Assembly (NCBI GenBank): GCA_000934455.1
Contig: KN883682.1
Coordinates: 156,970 to 220,969 of the forward strand
Direction of reading: 5' to 3'
From: Apostichopus parvimensis
Lineage: Eukaryota > Echinodermata > Holothuroidea > Aspidochirotida > Stichopodidae
DNA length: 64,000 bases
Position numbers and translations under genes: made by a program. Positions 38,001 through 52,900 of this stretch are shown piece after piece (position 1 is the first letter of the stretch; the number at the start of each line of letters is the position of its first letter). Under the pieces are notes generated by a model. It saw only the letters and a list, made by a program, of their open reading frames with translations. It had not been told where the DNA came from and made no database searches.

Positions 38001-39425
38001 AAGCACAGAGATACATTTCACAGAATTATACTTGAATACAAAATTCGGACAATATATTAAAATAGGATGAGTAACACGATTACAATTTATCAAAATAAGA
38101 CAACCTCCTACATCTTTACGTTACCACCAGCAAAAAGTTAATAAGCAAGTGATTGATCAAAACAATCTTCATAAATTCATTACATTGTCGCCATGATAAT
38201 ATTTTCATATTAGTATGCATATTTAAGCATTTTGGCTTTTCCAGATACTTAATCAGATGAAAGGAATCTTGGGTAATCAATTTCATTACGTTGCAATGGG
38301 ATTAAGAATCAGATAGCACCAATAAATAAAAAAAGTTCTCTACTTAGCAGGACGTTGATTAAATTAATACAAGGTTTTACAATCTTTGAACTACAGAAAA
38401 ACGGGAGCCTGAGCTATACGATTATCGATTACTTTCTAGCTGTTCATCTGTTATTTTGAGCATAGAACGGAAAAATACGAATAGAAGTTACTTATCTGTT
38501 TATCAAAAATATTTTATTTTTTATCTTGATATGTTTTGTATTCACAAATATATCTTATATTATATATGTTAACACAGTACGTATTATGTAAAAAACATCT
38601 GCATAGGCAAACGGTAAAATGTTACAACGAACTGCAAGGTAAGCCGTCATAATGTGTAAATACCCAGGAGCCGGCTTTGCTAGACTGACACCATTTTGCA
38701 AGTAAAATTTATGTTAGCATATATTGTTCCACAGTTGGACAATGTCAAACGTATGAGAAAACACACCTAGGTATATCGTTAAGATATCTTGTGTGACTAT
38801 ATACACCACTGAGCAATTGTGTAAGTGACACTCCCATCTATTAAATGACATAATGGTCCAATGAAGAATACGTCATTTTACCCTTTCAGATAATCATATG
38901 GCACACAAATTCATTAGCGTTTTTATATGGAACTAATTATTGTTCTCTCACTTTATTACTGAAACAATATTTGTTTTAGTAAAACAGTGATACCATTCTA
39001 TCCCTATACTGTTTAAAAAAAAATAATCAATAGGCGAATACAAAAATACTTAATATTATCTGGTTCTTTATCATACGTGAAACTATATTCAATAAATCTA
39101 AGAAACCACATTGATACAATTATCTTGGATAATCATGTTCCGGTTTGACGAATATACTACAGAAATGGAGTATGATACCTCAGATGTATAGTGTTGTAAT
39201 TTATATAAGAAAAACGTACAACTATATTGGCAGTGTAGTGCAAACGGGACAGCATGAGATATTGTCGAGGCTATGATTCTGAGTATATTGCTTTTCTCTA
39301 GACCATAGCAGGCTATTAGTAAACGATTTAAGGATCCAGCGCGGATGAACTCCATCATTACATAAAAACGCATACGTAACAAAATGGTCCGAGCTTGCAT
39401 CTGCTCTAGTAGTTTGTGTCGTGTT

Positions 39426-39431
39426 TTTATT
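39426..39431 (-). promoter_or_regulatory. poly(A) signal AATAAA
   Basis: AATAAA on the minus strand lies 75 bp after the stop codon of the coiled-coil ZU5-UPA gene (stop at 39506-39508). Position and sequence fit its 3' end. Confidence 0.5.
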
Positions 39432-39505
39432 TGATGTTTCGATTCTTTCGTCGTACTTTTCTATACAAGACATGACTGTCTGCATTGCTGATTGTCTGTA
39501 GATTC

Positions 39506-40902
39506 TCACAAGCGAATGTTGATTTCCACCTCTTCATTTCCTTGTGAGACCCTGAACATAACAAAAGGCTTTCGTTCACTTGCATCTTGCTTTTCAAAGA
39601 CGAATGGGAGTGACCTGTCCACTGAGTCTGCTATGCTCTTGTGTGGTATGACCTGAAAGGTAACAACAAGTAAAATGTTTTCTACTTCAATAAATACTGT
39701 ACCGAGTAAGCCACCTAGGCATTTACTGACGATAAAATTGCTGAAGGGGTTACTTTTGAACAAAATTTAGTTTGGTATGCTGAATTTCTAAAAGAAACGA
39801 GGTTGTCAGTCCAGACTGTGTTTCATTCCCCCTTTTTAATATTGAGAAATGACCATTTAAACAACTGCGGCTTATCAATTAATGTGACTGCTTGGTATAT
39901 TACACGGACGATTAGTTCTTTAATGCATTACCAAATGATATTGGAAAACCATTACAGTTTTATGTCCTCAATTATATATTTACAGGATATTAAAACAATT
40001 GTCAAGGCGAAATGCCGTTCAATGTCAAGGGTTTGTCCAAAGAACAAGAACAACAATGACATTGACACATCATATATTAAAGGTGACTTTCTTGAAAATC
40101 GGGAGAGTTAATGAGAAATGTTAGTATCCCTCATTTGATTTTATTGAAAATATACATATCAAGTAATGTTTTTCAAAATTCCTGAAGAAACAATAAATAT
40201 TGGTCATTAAAAACCATTGGGTCCAATATTTGTCAACAAAATATATGTCTCATTGCTTTCGTCCTATGTATTTGGGGGGGGGGGGGGGCTAATGTGCTTG
40301 AAAGTGTTATATATAATAAATTGGGTATTAACTGTTAAACCCAACTAAATATTGTACATTACCTCCTTTTACAAATGCTATGCTCTCTTTCAATTCCATG
40401 AGCAACAACAGTAACCGTAACCTAACTGACCTTTGGATTGCGTTCTGGCGTACTGTATTTCCAACCCATCGGTAGCACCTTAATCAGAAGAAACTCCAGT
40501 GGATGACTTCCCTCTTTGAAGAATAGTAAGGGCTTGCACTGCGATATTGTGAGATTCGCGTTCTCTCTCAGATTCTGTAACGTTAAAAGTATAGCAATAT
40601 ACATTAAGGATATTTAATTTAATCCTTCGTTAAAATTATTTTAATATCTCAATTTAGAGAAAAGGGTGGTGTTACCTCTGCTCGACCTGGCATATCGAGA
40701 AAATAGCCAACTTCAACTTCAGCAATCTGATCATTCTGTCCCATTCCCCTCGTAGCTGTATAAACTCTAATTCGTTTTGCAACTACAATTTTGTTGTCTA
40801 TTTCATACTTCACCCAACAAAAACTTGTCAGGTATATGACACAGTGGTCTGCCTTCAACTCGTACTTTGCATCTGGCAACTCTTCCCAAAAAGGTTTCTG
40901 GT
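39506..40902 (-). CDS. UPA domain 2 and C-terminus, three exons
   Basis: Exons 40902-40676 (YELKADHCVIYLTSFCWVKY ... VGYFLDMPGRAE), 40574-40431 (NLRENANLTISQCKPLLFFK...) and 39652-39506 (ends FVMFRVSQGNEEVEINIRL, stop). The last exon resembles the closing strand of UPA domains. Nothing follows, so there is no death or CARD domain on this splice form. Confidence 0.8.
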
Positions 40903-43900
40903 CTGTAAAGGTAATACGATACAATAGTGACAGTCTTCGAAATGGCATACTACTGGATAACTGTTCAATATTATATTGATATAGTAACTTTCTAAAAAGT
41001 AAAAATCTGATTGACTGGGGTTCTAAAGGAAAACTACGCCAAAGACAATGATAACATTTCAATGATATACAGATATTTACCATTCCTTTCCATTTTGCAT
41101 AATGCATTTGGTCGATCATAAATAAGTACGGATACTGAGTTATTCCATATTAAGCAACTACAATCAAATCTGCAGTAATACTAACCCTTTTCGTGGTGAC
41201 TGAGATAGACCTTGACTGAATCTTTGCTGCAGCCTTTTGTTAATTTAAGACAATGCGGCAACGAAAGCCGTACAGGAGTACTGAATGTAGTTTTGTTAGG
41301 TAAAAGCTCCACTATCATCGATGAATTACTTGAAAAGGTAGAAATAGGCTCATCCAGTGTTCCGAAAGGTATTACACTCATTTCGATGTATCGGTAACCT
41401 TTTAAAGCATTAGGTGGAATAGCTAGCTCTATCCCAGTGTCCAAAATACGCATTGTTGTTCCTTTATTTGATACAGTCTCGGATACTTTAAGAATCGCAG
41501 TTGAAATATGTTCTAGATGTGACAGAAAATGAAACGATTATTGCTATCTTAACAACGGAACGTCCTCGATTACGCAAAACTACACATTATTGGTCGAAGC
41601 AGTTATAGCTCATTGTTCCAGAAAGATAACTCTACTTATATATCAGTATGCATGACCTTGTGTTAATGAGCAGTGAAACAATATCACTATTGTTGTGGGG
41701 AAGAACTCAAAGTGGAAACAAGTTAGTGGCCGGGTAAGTCCCCTCCCCACCCCCTCCCCGATATATCTTACCACACATTACCACCATTCTTTAATCAGAA
41801 CTATTATATCCTTTAAATGTAACGTGTAGAACTCACAAGTGTAAGTAATCACCGGGTAAATTAACGAAACTCAGAGAATGGAGCATTTAGAATTTTCACG
41901 TTATACTGTTATTAATCCAATACTCTCAGTTAATGTAATCACACCGGTTAAAAATATCCAACTTGTAAGAAGCGTCCTGTTGCGAATTTGCTTTCTCATG
42001 TGCAATGTTCATATTTTAACATATTTCTAATATACGAAGACTTAACATTTTCAATAAGAAGTCAACATAGTAACTCAATTCGATGCATTTTTAAGTAATT
42101 AAGTTTCCATGACAAATATAAGGGTGTTTTTCGGATGAGATGAGTCAGGCAGAACGCTTACAATTATCATTCGTGATATTCGTTGGGCGGACGGTGACCT
42201 GATGTATTACTACTAGTGTCTTAGCAAACGAATAATGTTTCACTTCTGATCAGTGTTACTGCACATCTAGCAAGTATTATATAATTACACTCATTATCCC
42301 TTCCTTACAAATGATAGAGAACGAAACCAGCAGAACTGTTCTTTTTCGCAATTGCGTTTGGAATGAAATAATAACATAGAAGTATTACAAGGGATTGGAA
42401 CATTCCGAAGGTCTGGCGAACTTTTTCGACGTTACTGGAAAAGTCAGTACGGCTGACCATTTCTGAATCAGTCTATTAATTCTCAACGTGACGGACCTGG
42501 AATTGCTCCAACCTATAGTGCATTAATATCATAGTTAGAAGATAACGTCTTCTGTGTAGTCATAACTGTATATGCAATGTTGCATATACTGATTTGCAGA
42601 AAAAAGAAAGGTAACGCAATTACAACCAAACGTAGACTTTCCGCTACAAATTATAGACAATTAATATGGGAAGATGTGAAAAGACGGCTGAATCCAAAAT
42701 AATTTTGAAAATAGATGTTACAAAACTCGAAGTTTAACTGACTGAAATTTCTGTCATCATTTGTCAAACGTTTTTGATTTTGCAGATAATAAAAAGAGTT
42801 GGACAGATATCGAACATGCTTACATATTAGTGAGTTCACGAATTAGAAAACAGTGAAATGTTTTTCGCACATTTTAAAATTATTATTCCCTATGTTTATT
42901 TTATGTTATTTTGTATGGGACTTGTTAAGACGAGTCCATGATCTGGGTTTTTTGCGTGAAAGGAAATCATCGTTTAGACATTTAAACCAGAATAAAGCAA
43001 TATCAATTATAATATAACAAATGAAATAAAACTTACGATTCCCTTCGAAGTGGGATGCATCACTCATATGTAATGGTTTTGGTCTGTCCAATGGCACTGC
43101 AAATTGAGTACACAAAATGTAAGTCTTTACATTAGTATAATCTAAACTAAAACGTTATATTGGTAGTACCCGTTAAGAGTAGTATGTTAAAACGTAAAAA
43201 TGCACTAGCAATTTTTGTAGGCATTACATAATAAACGTGTTATTACTGTTATTTATGTCGCTATTTTGAGCAGACCAGTCATGTAAAAAACTCATCACGT
43301 TTGTATAAGATTTAAATATTTTGATGAAGTGTCTATATCCCTAACATACGAGTAAAATAAATCATACAAAATTGTTCAGAGATAACAGGATCTTGACCAT
43401 AGACCAAGCTGGTGCTGCTATATTACTTTCGTCCCGACTTCAGATTGTTAATATAATTGTCAATATTATTTTCGGGCNNNNNNNNNNNNNNNNNNNNNNN
43501 NNNNNNNNNNNNNNNNNNNNNNNNNNNNNNNNNNNNNNNNNNNNNNNNNNNNNNNNNNNNNNNNNNNNNNNNNNNNNNNNNNNNNNNNNNNNNNNNNNNN
43601 NNNNNNNNNNNNNNNNNNNNNNNNNNNNNNNNNNNNNNNNNNNNNNNNNNNNNNNNNNNNNNNNNNNNNNNNATATGTTATCAACTATCTGGCACGGTTT
43701 GCTGGTGACTTACGTTCGGCTATTTTCGCTGCGGCTTCGAAGACCGAGAGCTTACCATCAACCTGTTAAATGAAACAGATAAATATGATTCAAAGTAGGT
43801 AAACCAGTAATGTGATAAAGAGGTTCAAGCAATTGTTTAAATTATCTTGCTCACCGACAATATGCTGGAATTCAGATTGGGTATACGTAATAGCACCGTG

Positions 43901-46900
43901 TCGTAGATCATAGAAACAGGAAGGTGCATGCTGTGAGCAATATCTTCATATGTGGTTTGATACACATACATAGAGCGTAAAACCACATTTTAAGGGGGTA
44001 ATGTGGGGAGAGGACGCGAGGAGGGGGAGATTTACTGATTTCGTCAACGACTACTTGTATTAAGACCGACTGCACAGACTGAACGACAGAAGACATCTAG
44101 AAAAGTATCCGGGAACAACGAGACAGGAGGAAGAAAGTCTCCGCGTTTGCTAAGAAGAAGTCAAGTTCCTGTATAATTAAAACTGCGGATAAGTCTGAGT
44201 GGGAGAAGGTGCAATCGTTCTCTTGGAGGCAGAGTATGACCAACCCCCTGCCACCCAAAAGAAGTACTTTATCATAATTTGTTTTCAATCTCGTAAGCTC
44301 TTAATTCCAAAATAAAATAAAACATAACAAAGAGGTCGAAATAACCCTTAATATTTTCTTTCTCTATTTACCAAACTTTCGTTTTCCTGATTTCAGCGCA
44401 TCTGGTTCTGTGCTTAATAATATCAACTTCATGTTGTCGCGCAATGAACAGTATATTTCAAACAATATTACCTCAGTTGTTCTTTTGTCGTAATGTTGTG
44501 CCCTTGACACGGCTGTTGTAAGGTGCACTTGAAGGGAGTCGGTAGATTCTTTCACGAACTCAAATGGCTTGGCTTTGAAGATCTTCATGTCATTGTTCAT
44601 GGTCAGCAGCATCTTAAATTAACAGAAACATGAATGCAGTTACGAAAGAAGCAAAATCTGGTTGCAAATCAGGTCAACATAATGCTGCTATAAATATACC
44701 ATGATTAGTTTCCTAGAGTTTTATGGGTTCATTTCCAGGATACAGAACGAAAAGAAAATATTTTGAAGTTTACTAATTAGTTGGAAAGTGACATTTGCAT
44801 ATCAATGTACTACTCCATTCACTAATCTCCAAGCATCAAACCGTCGAGCTTGAAAGCTACTGGGCTCTTTCCCCTTACTAATTTATGTGTGATCTTAATT
44901 AAGCTTAGAAGAAAGTGCTCGAATTTGCATTTACCTCTCGTCTACCTGGTAGGTCGAGGTGGTACCCCACTGCTAGCTCCATACTGGTTCCGTGTTGCTT
45001 CCCAGCTGTGAATACTGTAACGTTCGTAGCATCTATTGCTTCATCGATAACATCATATCTTATGTAGCAAAATTTCTTCACAAAAATAATACAGCAGTCT
45101 TTTTTGAGTTCATAATTCGTCTCTGGATCATGCTCCCACTGGGCGTGTTGTCCTGTTAGGTGAATACAAATTGTTATAAAGTATTACAAACAGACTTCCT
45201 TCAGGTATTTATTCGAAACAGGTTATGTTAGGTCATGATAAACAATTGGTACATTTTCTCTTTTTTTAAATTTCATAACTTAGATTCGTACACAAATGAG
45301 ACATATATTCAATTTTAACATGATTCTCTGAAGTCTTCGAAATGTTGGTCATGTGACACTTTTCCCGGATTTTGACCTTGCTTACGACTTTGAGAATGTA
45401 TCAAATACTTACCTGGTGCATGTTCACTGCAGTAAATCCTCACATTAGACTTAAGTTCTTGAAAATTCGCTTTTAGTCTATGACAATGAGGTAACCGAAG
45501 ACGAGCCGGCCAGCGTAGGATCGCTTTGTTTGGTAAAAGTTGTACTGCTACAGACGAGTTACGATCTAAACTAAATACTGCATTAAACTTATCGTTGTCG
45601 ACATCGATAACTTTGATTTCAATAAGCTGCCGACTAAACAATGACCCCCTTGGAACGTATAGCTCTACCCCTGTATCAGGAATGAGCATCTGTGTTCCTT
45701 TGCTGGAAACTGTCACTGCTACTTTCAGCTCCGGACAAAATTGGTCTGTAAGTCGTAAGATGAGAAGGAAAAAAAAAGATAAAAACATTTTAGTTGGATC
45801 ATGCAATTATATATCAATATACACTGACTATTTGAAATTCACAAACGAAACTACTGATTTAACGTGCTCGATATGGAAAACCTGATATGAAATGTTCGCA
45901 TTCTTATTTAGCCTGCTTTCAGAGTGTTCATTTGAACTTGTAGCAAGTTTACATTTCTTTGCACTCTGTTTTTGAGAGATTTGTGGTAGTCTGACCTCTG
46001 CTCACTTGAATAGCTGGCTTTATTTGCCTATTTGGAACTAGGCGCATACAAAATATTGGATCGTATACTGACCTAAGAAGAAATATATTATTGTTTTCTT
46101 TCTTTAACTGAAGTCATACTTCTCTTCACTACATTGTCATTTTTTGACGAGATGCTCTATATTTGTAAAATATTTAAATTATGAAACATACTGCTTTTCT
46201 CACTTACTACCATCTTGACAAACTTACCTAAGTTTTCTGTAAACAAGCCAGACAAGCAGTCGTCTGTCTCTAAGTTGGATGTTGCAACCTGAAATGAGAC
46301 ATGTTTATTTTTTGTTATGAACATTTCAGTTGTATGAACACAATATCAAAACTTGTCTAGAAAGTTTAACTTGTTAAATAGTATATGATAATATGAAAAC
46401 AACGTAAACGGGTTGTCTGTTGAAACCATTTGCAGTTTAAGAGCTGTAAAGAAATATGAAGTCACATGCATATTAATAGTTAGCATCATAACCAGCCAAA
46501 TTCTGTGTCGTTTATTTGTCTCCAAATAAAGTTTTAGACAACATTCCATAATAACATACTGTTTAGTTTAGTTTTTTGTTCCAACCAATCTTACATCGAG
46601 CATTCTTGACAAGCAGTGTATCGGTTGACATTTCATCGTGTATGGTTTAAGACCTTTTTAAAGATACATACCCCTGAATCCATGGATTCAGAAATCGCCG
46701 GATCAGTGTCGTTGAACCAGTATGGATCACTATCATGTCTTTGTGACGCGTCTGTGTTAAGATTAAAGGGAAAGTATGGACATTTATAACTCGAACATAT
46801 GTTTTCATGTGACGTCTTCCTCGTGTAAATGTCTCTTTCATTCTTAAACTCAAGCAAAATCACTTATTTCGTCTAGTTATGAATCTTCCCAATACATATC

Positions 46901-49900
46901 GTTCGTACTTACCGAATTTAGATGAGTCAGAGAGAAAGCGTGCGAGCGTCACCTGTAATCAACGAATAAAAAAAGACTTATGGTAGGAAGAAATGCGGAG
47001 TAAGATTAAAATTAAAATAATGGTGATTTGCTATTTTAGACGTTAAAAATAACTTTTAATTAAGTTGTTAAGACTATTCACTCTTAGATAAGTGAATGTT
47101 GTTGCAATTACCGCTTTAACTGCATCACATTATCGGTAAAGCAGGGAGCCAACGATTGATTCTAGATCATTGGCTATTAAATGTTGACACCAGCCAAGTG
47201 ACACACCTATGAAGGGTAGACATATAGTTTCAGTAGACATTACGGAGCACTGATTGCGATAGTTTATATAACAGGCGTTAATAGTAACAAATTAAAAATA
47301 TATATATGGTCACCTTCTTTGTGGATAAAGTAGGCCTAAGCTAATGTTTATTATATAAAAAAAATAATGAGCTATTGTCAAATGATTAGCACAAGATGGT
47401 TTAAACATTTAATTATACCTCCTTTGACAGCATTTCACATTCTTCTGATAATTCGCTATTTGAGTCACCCAGGGCCTTAAAGGAAGCCTCTTTCTGTAGC
47501 AGCAAATTGAATGGATTTGATTCAATGGATATATGATGATATCATGCTTATAGAATGAAATAAAGAAGATACAATAAATAGGAAGAATTAAGATTAAACT
47601 TTATTTACGTAAATCTGTAAAGAGAGATTAAAGTATTTGGATCAAAACGAAGGATTAACTTGATGTATTACACCGCCTTTATAAGACATGTAACAGAAAA
47701 AGGATATAGAAATAGCTAATTGCAGGAGTTCGTGTTTACTTTACCTCTGATAACGAAGCTGCCAGTTTTTTTCTTTTTTCTTCAAGTTGTATACCTTCTT
47801 CTTCCATTTCATCAAAGACAGGGTTTACCTTATGATGTTAGAAAATGTACAACTATATATAAAGCAACCAACAATATGCTAGTTAATTAATGACCTGTAT
47901 TGCATGTTTCAACTGTACGAGCTAGGAATTTTACATGATAAGATATGTAGGCGTTGTATAAAGTGTCTTGAAATTACCATTAATGAGACGGACTCCTGAC
48001 CAATTTGCAATAACGTATCATCTGAAACATTTGATAGTTCCAGAGTAAGTTGTTTTTTATCAGCTTCCTGTTCCACAGTTGGCTTTTCCAACTCATTCAG
48101 TACAGCCTGTGTGTAAAAAAGTCAAATTGTGGTATACTGGCATATATACCTTAAGACTTTTTCATAATGTTAAGAAATGTGCTTTAAAATGGATCAACAT
48201 ATGGTTTTTCGTTAATTTACAATAAACTCAAACCCAAATAAACTATTACGTGAAAAGTAAACATCTGCATTGGGTAGCCATGTGAATAAAACATCAATCT
48301 AAAACACTGAATATAGTACTAAACGTGATTACCACTCTTAAAACAACCTCATTCCTTATTAAATTAACCACCATTTCCTGGTTGATGTGACTATTATCCT
48401 GGTTCATATCAAACGTATTCCACCTCTTTCCTGGTTAAATTCACCGACATTACCTGCCTGATATCACCATTATCCTGGTTAATATTAAAGAATTTGCATC
48501 CTCATTCCTGGCTAAATCACCACTTTCATTGTTAATACTATTGGGTATTTCACCTTATTCTCTATTAAAGTTGCAATGCATTCAAATTATGGAAAAGACA
48601 AACATAAATTATTAAACAGCATAAATAATGTTACTGGAAGTTTATTTGTATCTCCTTACTTTTGAACTTTGAGTAAATGAACATTCGCAATATGGTAAAT
48701 AAATTGCTTATATATTTCTACGATGAATGTCTATGAGAAATACAATACTGAAGTAAAAATGTTGAGGATCAAATTTTTCACAATACCATTATAGAAGAGA
48801 ATACCAAGACCTTGTTCAGCACTTTTGCACAAGAAAACAAAGTCACTTGAACAGTTTTTACTACCGAACAAGAATTGTACAAAGTTTACATATTTATATG
48901 TCACGTTGTTGTTGATGAGAATAACCTATTACCAAATTTATTTTTTAATTTAATTATTAATTTATTGGAAATTAATTTATATTTTTCATTTAATTACAAA
49001 TATATTTAACCACCTCGCACTGGAAAACCGAACATCTTTAACCTTTAAATCTAAGCAAGGCTCTCCAAGACAATATTTAGGCTACCAACGATAACATTAA
49101 TGGTTTAGTTATTAGCTCCAACTTTGACCTCATATTCTTGTGCAAACTATTTTAACTAAAATACAAAGTGGTGATTGTAGCTTATTATAATCACAAGAAA
49201 GATTAATTTGAAAAGATTTTAAACTAACAGTTAATTAAAAGACCGAAGTGTCCTTTAACATAAAACTTCTGAAACTCCAACCCCGAATGACCATCTACAT
49301 AGTACTTAACAAAACTTATGATCACGTAGCATACATCCACTCATCCACATGTCCGTCCGGGGACGAAGAAGCATTTCCAAAGAATTCACTTAACCGAACG
49401 CTTAATGACCTTTGACATCAAGTTCCTGAAAACATTCACTGAACGCTGTCTCTTAATCCCTGGTCAGCTCTGTACAAATTTCATTGAATTTGCTGGAGAA
49501 GGTCTCTTAAATTGTGGACAGAGAGATGGATTAAAATGCGAAAAATCAAAACAAATTCTCATAAACAGCTACAATAACATTTCTGGTGTGCATCGTCCAA
49601 GCCAAAGACATACTTCTACTACTGCAAAGCCGTATTACTGAGCAGCCTCTCTGAATTTCTCATGTCTACCTCCTCCAAGTATTGTGGCATGTTTGTACCA
49701 ATCTAGGAGAGAGATAAGATAAGAAAGAGGGTTAATCGGGTTTGTTATTAATCTACTAGTTTTTAACCCAACATTTAAAACCCCTTTTCATCACTTTCGG
49801 GCGTAGAAAAGGAATGAATTAGTCTGAGTATTATAGCCGGTGCAGTAACATACTGTGTTGGCAGCTAATGTTGATCACGATTCTTCTCGGTCATTTTCCT

Positions 49901-52900
49901 CTGATCTTTACCGACGAACAAGAAAATGGACAATTTAGTACACACAGCCTTTGTACATGGACATGACATACTTATTGCATTTTTGTTCTTGTCATTTTAC
50001 AGTACATGAAGATAGGAGCACTGAAAGATCTCTGTCAATGTGATTTTCTCTTCGTTTTAGATAAGTTTGTGCCATGCTTTGCAAAGTCCTGTTGCTTCTG
50101 GCTAACACCCCAGTAAAATTAATTGTTCAATTTTCTAACATATCCAAACTGGGTCCACTCAGTGGGCTATCAGCTAGCACAATTCCATGTACATGAAATA
50201 TAAATCTAAACAATACAACTTATTTGTTTTACATCTTTGAATGATCGCGAAGAGTTTGCAATATTGCATGCACCCTTCGATGTTGACCTTACCCGAAACA
50301 ACCGAGTGACAAGAGAAAATGTCAAAAGAGTTGTGATCTTGCTGTAATTCGATACAGTAAAATAGCATTCACTGCAAGTATAAGTCTTCTCTAACTCCCC
50401 AACCCCCCCCCCCCCCTCCTTTGTTTCCGAGATAAGCCAAGTATCTCACTCCTCTATTGTGTAATTTCACAATTCAATTCAATTTTATGGTTATAGAGAA
50501 CAGCAAAGCAGCTCGACTCTCTAGTTGCGGACATATTTCAGGCTTCCTGGTAGTTTTGCAATGTAGTGCGCTCCTCTCTTCCTGTCTCAACGTTAATATT
50601 GCACCTTTCAATTTACCTAGCTAACCTAATAATGGGCAACATTTTAGAACTGCACTCCCATGCACTTTCTGGTTACATCCATCACCTCTTATTCCTGAAT
50701 TCACGAAGTAAAGAAGCGTAATTCTATCGATAAAGTCCATGGTTATGAATTACACTTCACTGTTTTCAGTTGTGTTTTGCATCTCATCAACATGCAGACA
50801 TGCAAATATCATTGCATGTAAGTAACAAAACTAATGAGGTTTAGTTTGTTGTTGCTGTAACAATCAATGTTTTGGATATTGTATCAGAAGGTAAAAGCAA
50901 TATAGGAATCACATATCATGATAAACATTTATACTGTAGAATGTAATCAGTAGTCATTGTAAAATTGTATGATGCTGCTACCGAATGAAGAATAAGAACT
51001 CGCCTTTGGAATATCCATCTATTTTCTAAGACACCTGCAATACTTCTGGCCATGCGGAATACACATGATCTTAATATTTACTTACCTCATACAGAAAGCC
51101 CTTTACACCTTTGTTTCAAATAATCAAAGTATTGCTCTATCTGTAATTATAATGCAATGACATGAACACACAGGTTAGCTTTACTTACAATGACTGCAAC
51201 AAATGGAACAAATTAAGACATGTAAGACTCACATATACCACGGAGAAGTAAACTAGAGTTCAGTGACTTGCCAAGTACAATATAGACTTTTGGATATTTT
51301 TAGATAGTGTACAATTATATGTTGTACAGTCCCCTGATTTAGTTTTTCAGTTTTGAAATTTCCAAGATACATGCACTTTAATTTAACTGAATTCACTATC
51401 TGAAGAAAATTCCTCTATTATAAAATTGATGACTTTAGCAGTAGCTTCTAGTCACACTTGGCGGAGAGTAAGTGACTAATCTTTGCAAAGATAAATCAAT
51501 ATAATTGTATTGGAAGACTGAATGTTGTGTTGTATTTATTCTGCCATGGCTCCTCTTGGTAAAAAACTTTTATTTCTGCCACTACACAATGACACATACT
51601 AGCAGAAAGAGTTATCCATTTCTGCACCTAACAGAAGCCGGTCACATTTGTTAGAAAATATTTCCAAAGTAAAACAAAATCAATTGCAACGGTCTTAATT
51701 TGAATTTTATACCATGTTAAAATACTTACCAGACTATATCTATATAAACATTCCTCTTTGAAGAGATGTATGATAGGGCAGTGACATCTCCAATGAAAAC
51801 TGTAAATGTGTCAATGTTGTAACGTTCAGAAAATCATTCCATAAGGAGTCTCTGCCATGAGCAATTCAGTTTTTTGAGATTTACAACAACTTCATCCTCT
51901 ACAGTGCCTAATATGAAAAAATAATCTGTCTAACTGACAGTGCTCCAAAATGTACCTTTGTAGAGTACAATCGTAGAATAAGAACAGCATGAGATGTAAT
52001 AATCCAACAATTCATATGCATGTTTGTTTTATATTGTGAGGCTTATAACATCAGGAACGCAAAGCTGTGACCTAGTTATATGGTATTTCAGGTTTACATT
52101 TTTCATGTGGATAAAACTTACATGTGACTAAGCCTAGGCTATACCTATATCATTGCATGGGTAGGTTTAGCCTAATTAGCTGACATTTCAGCTAAAAAAT
52201 TTCAAACAAAACCAAGTATCTCCCACCTTCAAGCAAGCACTGATTGCTGACCAATGTAAATTGAGGTATATTCTAGTTTGAGATTAAACATACATAGTTT
52301 TTATAGACTATAGCCTAGCCTGGGTAAGTTTTACACTAGGTTAGTCTAGGTCACTACAAAAAATGCATCATATGCAAAAGCATTCATTTCTTCTTTCACT
52401 GTCGGCAATCACTATTAGCCCCTTTTGTTGATATTGTATCTACTGTATAGCCTATGCCTAGCCTTTTTAAAAGTGAAGGCAACCTACATCCTAGTGTAGG
52501 GTCTAGAGTGTGCTGACCAAGCTCAAAAATTGCTATGTATAAATGTGTGGCTTTCGTTAGGTTGCTATCAGAAGTTACCGTACACTACAATTACTCGCAT
52601 TCGGTAGAAGTAGAAGCGACCGTGATTTAGCGATGGTCTAGGTCTTGCTATTAGTATGATGCACAGTATGCATACAGTTACTTAGGTCTAGTCATAAAGG
52701 TACTTACTATACTATATCATAGCCAGTAGGCCTACTGCGTTTACACACTATATCAGGGAATGGATCTGGTCTAACCTTGCCTAACTACGTAAGGGCTAAC
52801 GTTAGGTTTTACTTTCTATATCGCGCGTACTGACTGTATCACAGAAATGGCAATAAAACGGCTTTACCTTTAAACACTGACTTAAGGTAACTCATACCCC

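Larger units (their letters stand above)
27934..39425. other. gene-poor, repeat-rich stretch
   Basis: No exon with convincing splice sites and a recognisable domain was found. Short open frames (for instance 35106-35294 minus, 37262-37525 plus, 37811-38070 plus) have protein-like composition in places but match no family I know. The segment carries several small DNA elements, a GC-rich minisatellite and long poly-G runs at 32307-32324 (18 G) and 35844-35866 (23 G). Confidence 0.5.

Noticed and set aside
37262-38070. Short plus-strand frames suggesting a further receptor exon
   Set aside because: No Ig or other domain signature and poor splice sites.
49405-49641. 78-codon open frame, plus strand, inside the CACTA-like element
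   Set aside because: No transposase motif; the minus strand here has an exon-like start near 49,700 but soon meets stops.
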